From NCBI GenBank assembly GCA_013399855.1, contig VXAY01000768.1, positions 62,001 to 126,000 on the forward strand: 64,000 nucleotides of DNA, in the 5' to 3' direction. A model generated the notes under the pieces. The model was given only the letters and a program-made list of their open reading frames with translations, did not search any database and was not told the origin of the DNA. This DNA is from Oxyruncus cristatus (taxonomy: Eukaryota > Chordata > Aves > Passeriformes > Cotingidae). Both the position numbers and the translations under genes were made by a program. Positions within the stretch are counted from its first letter, which is position 1. Each line of letters starts with the position of its first letter. This document shows, one piece after another, positions 59,166 through 64,000 of this stretch.

Positions 59166-62115
59166 TACCGCAGTATACCTCTGAAAAAGCTTGTGTAACT
59201 GAGGTGGGACAGAGATTCTAGAGAAGGAGCTATTAGCTCACCCAAAACAAACAGCAGATTCAGTGCTGAGCTTAGAGATGGTGTAAAGATTTCCTTAGCA
59301 ACCTAGAATGAGCCACAGGCTTAATAGTAACTCAGGAAGCCAAAGAAAGTTTCTGCAATAAATGGCAAACCTGGAGGAAAGAAAAAAATATCTGGAGAAC
59401 AAGGAAATCTTGGTCATACATTCATGGTGTAAGGGCACTGCATTTTGGAGCAGTTTGTCAATTGTTTCTAATGATTGGTTCTTTGTAGACATACCATGCC
59501 CAATTTTCCCACATATCTAATACTGATCTTCAGCTTTTAAGACTGTAGTATATAAATTATTGATACTTATATCTTCATTTGTCAGGGTACCACCTGCGCC
59601 AGCCACTGGCAGAACTCGGGGTTCCCCTGGGTGGGTGATTGAAGAGTAGTAGGGAGTTGCTGGAACTGGGCAGGGACAGTCAAAGCTCCTGTTGTCTTCA
59701 GAGCCATGGACATCATTTTATATTTATTTATGATGAGGTTAACGTTTCTCAGTTCAAAGAATTATTTTGCTTGAAATAATTCTTTTTGTGTTCTATTAAA
59801 ACATATTTAATAACCTTCCCAAACTATTTAGTTTTGTGGCCTGTTGAATTGAATGAAAGCTAAAACTTTTTTCATTTCAAAACTTGGTTAAAACAGAGTC
59901 TCAGTACTGTTGCTAGCCATTGTGAATAGAGTAGTGAATAGAGTAGGTTTATAGTCAAAAGGAGAATACATTTTTTCAAAGATCATGCATAGCTGAGGGC
60001 ACTTTCACGCCTTACTTGAGACAGCAGGCCCCACTAGGGCTTCTGGATGAATCGAGCATTCAATGCCAAAAAATCTTCAGAGGAAGTAAAGGCAGCAGAT
60101 TTGTTCCTGTGAAAGCTGAGGATCTGGAAAGATATCATAATAGCATCAAAACTAAAGTGCATCTCTGAGATCTTGAGGTGCTTTCTAAGGCACTGTCTAT
60201 AAATCCTTGTTACCAGTATGGCAAAAAATAGTAAGTTTCAGAAGCTATAGAAACGGAACAGTAATGCCTCATGGTACATATCCATGCATTGACACCTCAG
60301 ACCTCTGTAAAAGAGTTCTAGAGAGAACATTTTCGCCTCTCCACTGCAAGGTAAACACTATGGAACTTGGTGCCTCTCCCTCCCTTTCCTCTTATGCTTT
60401 GGGTGGAACGTTTGGATCCAGTTTCCATTACTGTGTTGCACTTCACACATTACCCTAAGTCAACAAGTTTGAATTTCTGGTAAAGTGGAATTTCAGGTTT
60501 ATACCCCTGCAAAAATTCCAAAGTGCGAATTGTTTATTCATCTGTTGTTGAAGCATTGTGTCAGCCTTAATTTGGATTAATATTTTTGTGCTTAATATAC
60601 GACTGGATAAATACTTATATATGTGTACTAGGGAAAAAATTACTATAGTAAAACAAAACAGCAGGAGAAAACTGAAGACACAACCAAGTGTCTTTAAGTC
60701 TGTTATTGTGGAAAGGGTGTTTGAGGGTCCTTAGAAATCAATAAAAAAAAGGAACACTTAAAGAAATAAAAATACAAAACCTGCAAAATTAAATAATTTC
60801 TAAGGTGATTTCAGATTCAGTAGGAAATGTACATCTGGGAAATCAGAATCAAACCACATAAAACCAGAATAATTATCTCATAGTTAAAAAAATAGATTAA
60901 GAGTTGCAGTGGGAATTGTATTTTCTTTTATAGATAAAATCCACACAATAAGATTACTCATCATCGTGACCTGTATCCAGCTGTTACATGGAAGAATCAC
61001 ATAGAAAAACCCTGAAGTCACAAAAGAGTAATTTGATCTCCAGTTGCATTCTTCCCAGTCGGGCTGTTAAAGCTCTCAGGAAAGGAGAGCAGTTAGTGTT
61101 AGTAACTAATACAGAGATATAATTAATTTCTTTTCATGTCAGAAGTAGCATGAGTTGTCCTTTTTTGTAGGACTTCAAGATATTTTCTTTTACTCTGCCA
61201 ACAACTGAAGAGTATAGAGGCAAGAAATAAAATATAATATAATGGGAAAGAAAAGGTTATCCAAAATGCTCAAGATCACAAAGCTTGTTTTGAACAACAC
61301 TTGACACTGGCTAGGAAGTGGCAGAAGGGAAATTTGCATTTAAGAACTAGTTTTTAATTTAAAATTTTGAACATCTCCTTATCAATAATCTTCATTATGG
61401 TGTTTTTACAGATCTTATTTTAAAGTGCGATTCGTCCATTTCAATCCCAATGAATACTGAATTTTTCTGAAATACGTTCACAAAAGTGTCAGGCGAACAT
61501 TGAAATGGTTTTCCCTAGTATATCCAAAAAGAATATTGCAGAAAAATTAGCAATAGAATATTCAAACTAACAGAAAATTTATTAGAAATCCAACTACTTA
61601 ATGCTTTAAATTCAGTGAACAGATAAGTACTGTGGGCCAAAGACCATTGGTCTTACCAGTCCTCACAGAATTGCCAATGCAGCACTTAAAAAAAAGTACT
61701 CCATTTGATCATTTAGTTTCTTTTTTTTTTCTCCCCTAGTGAAAGCTGAGAGAAGAAGCAAGACCTTCCTTGGGAATAAAAAATGCACACAATGGCGGTT
61801 TCTACAACATTAATGCTGTATTAGTTGTTCGTAAACTGATATACTTTTCATTAATTTGCTTATATGCTCATAAATTGAGCTTTTTAAATGTTTGGCTATT
61901 TCTTACTTAAAATGGAGTTTAGTGCTTTTATATACAATTTAAAATATGGTGCAAAAGATGAAGAATTAATGAAGCTTTTCAGAATGTCAGGAAACATCTG
62001 AATATGATTTAGTTTAAATTTTGATCGGAGATTAGTTTGGCATATTAGGATTTGGAAAATTATCCCTTTCTCAGCTCACCAGATGCTAACTGACTTCATC
62101 TGACAGACTGCATGT
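59166..62115. other. AT-rich interval, one small GC-rich patch
   Basis: No exon or RNA gene recognised. A CpG-containing patch at 59582-59710 (TCAGGGTACCACCTGCGCC, AACTCGGGGTTCCCCTGGG) may be a truncated repeat. The rest is AT-rich. Confidence 0.45.
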
Positions 62116-62239
62116 ACCTTGGATAGCAAATGACATCATGGTGTGGCATATCCAAGGTGAATGTCACCACTCGCTAGCAATAATTTGTGCTAATGTAATA
62201 CCTCATGCAAAACACCAGACACTCCTTCAACTATAAATA
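62116..62239 (+). promoter_or_regulatory. Promoter-like region: 10-bp dyad, CRE-like site, TATA box
   Basis: ACCTTGGATA (62116-62125) and TATCCAAGGT (62149-62158) are exact reverse complements separated by 23 bases. Inside that spacer lies TGACATCA (62131-62138), a CRE/AP-1-type word differing by one base from TGACGTCA. About 95 bases further on is CTATAAATAGGG (TATAAATA at 62232-62239), a near-ideal TATA box. This ordering resembles cAMP-responsive tissue-specific promoters in vertebrates. It could also be coincidental or belong to an unrecognised LTR. No downstream gene is identified. Confidence 0.3.
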
Positions 62240-62261
62240 GGGATGCCAGACTATGGTAGGC

Positions 62262-62403
62262 AATTTGACTGACAAGCAAGGACTTGTGACAGCGGCAAGA
62301 TTCAGTAGCTCAGCAAGGGCACTGAAGAAAAGTTCAGCAGAGTAGTTCTGTTATTACAAATCTACTAAATTATACTGGCAAGAAACTCTTCTAAACTTAG
62401 CCA
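62262..62403 (+). other. Possible non-coding first exon ending at a GTAAGT donor
   Basis: About 25-30 bases after the TATA box transcription could start near 62262. The following sequence is less AT-biased and has no long ORF. It ends at CCA|GTAAGTG, where GTAAGTG (from 62404) is a good splice-donor core preceded by a weak exon end. The feature depends wholly on the promoter call and could be a chance donor. Confidence 0.2.
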
Positions 62404-62410
62404 GTAAGTG

Positions 62411-63735
62411 TAAGGATTGCAGTTCAACAACTTTTTCTTCCTTATATTCTTGCAAGTCATATGAAATTCAAGGGACTTAAAACAGATAAAGGCATCTTTC
62501 AGTAGTTTGTTCCTCAAGATCCGTTTGTCTACTCCTCTTAGTAGCTTACACAGATGCCAAAACCTTTACACAAGTCAGGGGAAGAGTCACAGCGCTGAAA
62601 GTGAAACCGTGTAAATAGTAATTAATATAAAATATAGTGTCTCAAATTGTGCCCTTCTCAGAGGTTTAGTCAACTTACTGTGGTACAAGGAGAAACTCCA
62701 CCTTCTAAGAAAGTTTTCAGCAGTGTGAATACTGTCAAAAATAGTTGAGTAAACCTTTTCTTTCCGTCTAAGAAGTAAGATGGAAATCATGCATTTCTTT
62801 CAAAATATATTTACTGTTCTAGTACCTCTGGTAATGTAAACCTTTTATTTTCGTTCCAGGAATGAAATTATAATAGCTATTGATTCAGACTTCGAAACGT
62901 GGCAAAAATAATCAATGAAGTGCTCAGAAACATGGTGAATTTCACATACTAACTAATTTGAAGTGTCATTCTTATTTCAGTATTCCCTCTGAACATAAAC
63001 AAACCCTTTCCTATACACCTTTTCTTTATTCACTTATGATACTTTAGGAAAAAAACAAAATCCTGCTTAACACAGAAGTTTACGATTTCATAGGATCAAC
63101 AAAAACAACCCTATATGCAAAATAATTCTATTCTGCAAACTTCATTCAAAAACTGAAAATTTGGTGCATCAAGACATTACAGTTCATTAAAAACAAATCA
63201 CACTTTTTGTATCTTCTCCAGATTTTCAAGATTTCCTCTACCACTTTAAAGATTAAAACACTCATTTGCCATCAAACAAGCTATACCTGAAAGACTGATG
63301 AAATCAAACGTCTGTGGTTTTAACTCAAGACTGTCACAATGAAATTGCAAAACCAGTATCAGAAATGTCTAAATAAATAATCTAGACCTTATTAGGCTAA
63401 CCTGCCTGGTCTGTGCATTCCAGAAAAAACAAAGGAGTCAGAGCAAAGAAAGCATATCTTTCTGAATTTAACCAAGCAGTCTTGCCCCTGTATTGATGTA
63501 GACTTTTCACTATTACAAGAATAAGAAATTGGTAATGGGTGAAATGTAGAAGGCATATTGGTTTTTTGTGACAGGTCCCAGAGTCAGCCTGAGCTTTGAG
63601 GTGTATATTTATGCGGCTTCATATGTTCCTTAAAATGAGCTCCTCAAGGGAGATACATAAGGAAAAATCAAAGTTACACGACTAGACTAGAGAGAACTGA
63701 AAGGGGTCTCGTCCTGTGACTCATTATCATCTTAC
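62411..63735. other. AT-rich interval, nothing recognised
   Basis: Unique-looking AT-rich sequence with no ORF, repeat or RNA family recognised. Confidence 0.5.
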
Positions 63736-64000
63736 CTTTGCAAGTGGGACTGTACAATAGGTTTGCTGGCATGTCAGCAGCTTCCTGAGCTGCAAGGAAT
63801 TTTACAGACTTCAGCTGATTTTCTGTTTCTACCTCCAGTGAAGCCTGCTTTTCTGGTCTCTGTTCTTCCAAGCATCTGCTCTTTGCTCATCTGCAGACTT
63901 TCAGCCCCTTGATCTCTCTTGCTGACTCTTTTGTTTGTTCTTTTTTCCCCACTGCTTTTTTGCTTGAAGAACCTGAACACCTTTCTCTCCGAAGAGGACT
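63736..64000 (-). other. Possible first exon or 5' UTR with consensus splice donor, open at window end
   Basis: On the minus strand the sequence CCACTTGCAAAG|GTAAGATGATAATG is a close match to the vertebrate donor consensus AG|GTAAGA. Upstream of it (63736-64000) the minus strand is purine-rich and of higher complexity than the neighbouring AT-rich sequence, which suits a 5' UTR. No polypyrimidine-AG acceptor precedes it, so it would be a first exon. The ORFs across it are not in an obvious coding frame; the only ATG near the donor gives 12 codons (MPANLLYSPTCK) before the junction. The exon may extend beyond the window. I do not recognise the gene. Confidence 0.3.

Noticed and set aside
62116..62404. 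Glycoprotein hormone alpha (CGA) promoter
   Set aside because: The word AAATGACATCATGGT recalls the CRE of that promoter, but the exon-like sequence after the TATA box has no resemblance I can defend and no coding exon follows in the window.
1..64000. CRISPR array, tRNA or rRNA genes, bacterial or phage operons
   Set aside because: No regularly spaced direct repeats, cloverleaf or rRNA-like sequence was seen; everything indicates avian nuclear DNA.

Overview
The window looks like one intergenic or intronic stretch of a bird nuclear genome. The evidence is repeat content. Several CR1 LINE fragments carry the typical avian 3' end (variants of GATTCTATGATTCT), and one keeps recognisable reverse-transcriptase motifs. 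Several LTR or endogenous-retrovirus (ERV) remnants resemble families I know from passerine and other neoavian genomes. The rest is AT-rich, with poly-A/poly-T tracts, short microsatellites and an assembly gap of 142 N (34984-35125). I saw no bacterial operon, CRISPR array, rRNA, tRNA or phage feature. Family attributions are from memory, not from a search.

Layout: 1-880 ends in a CpG-rich solo LTR on +. 1890-3145 holds a minus-strand ERV remnant (LTR, primer-binding-site-like motif, possible gag-region ORF). 3146-3840 holds two CR1 fragments meeting tail to tail. 5330-6003 is an ERV-derived degenerate repeat interrupted by a CR1 3' end. 6004-14887 is AT-rich with nothing recognised. 14888-15530 is a minus LTR with a polypurine tract. 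CR1 fragments follow at 18395-18765 (-), 21370-21525 (+) and 27958-28250 (+). An A/C-only tract lies at 22800-23045. 34720-35400 is an ERV/LTR fragment broken by the gap. 35400-50527 is AT-rich and largely featureless. 50528-51269 (-) and 54961-55559 (+) are two well-delimited solo LTRs. 57055-59165 is a CR1 interrupted by a second, 5'-truncated CR1. The last 2 kb hold the only gene-like signals: a TATA/CRE-like promoter configuration with a possible non-coding first exon on + (62116-62404), and a possible exon with a consensus splice donor on - (63736 to beyond the window end).

No protein-coding gene of the host could be identified. Almost all open frames are chance ORFs or shadows of repeats. 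No coherent new biological system was found. The most informative structures are the nested CR1, the ERV boundaries, a 20-bp perfect palindrome at 30253-30272, and the promoter-like region near 62.1-62.4 kb.
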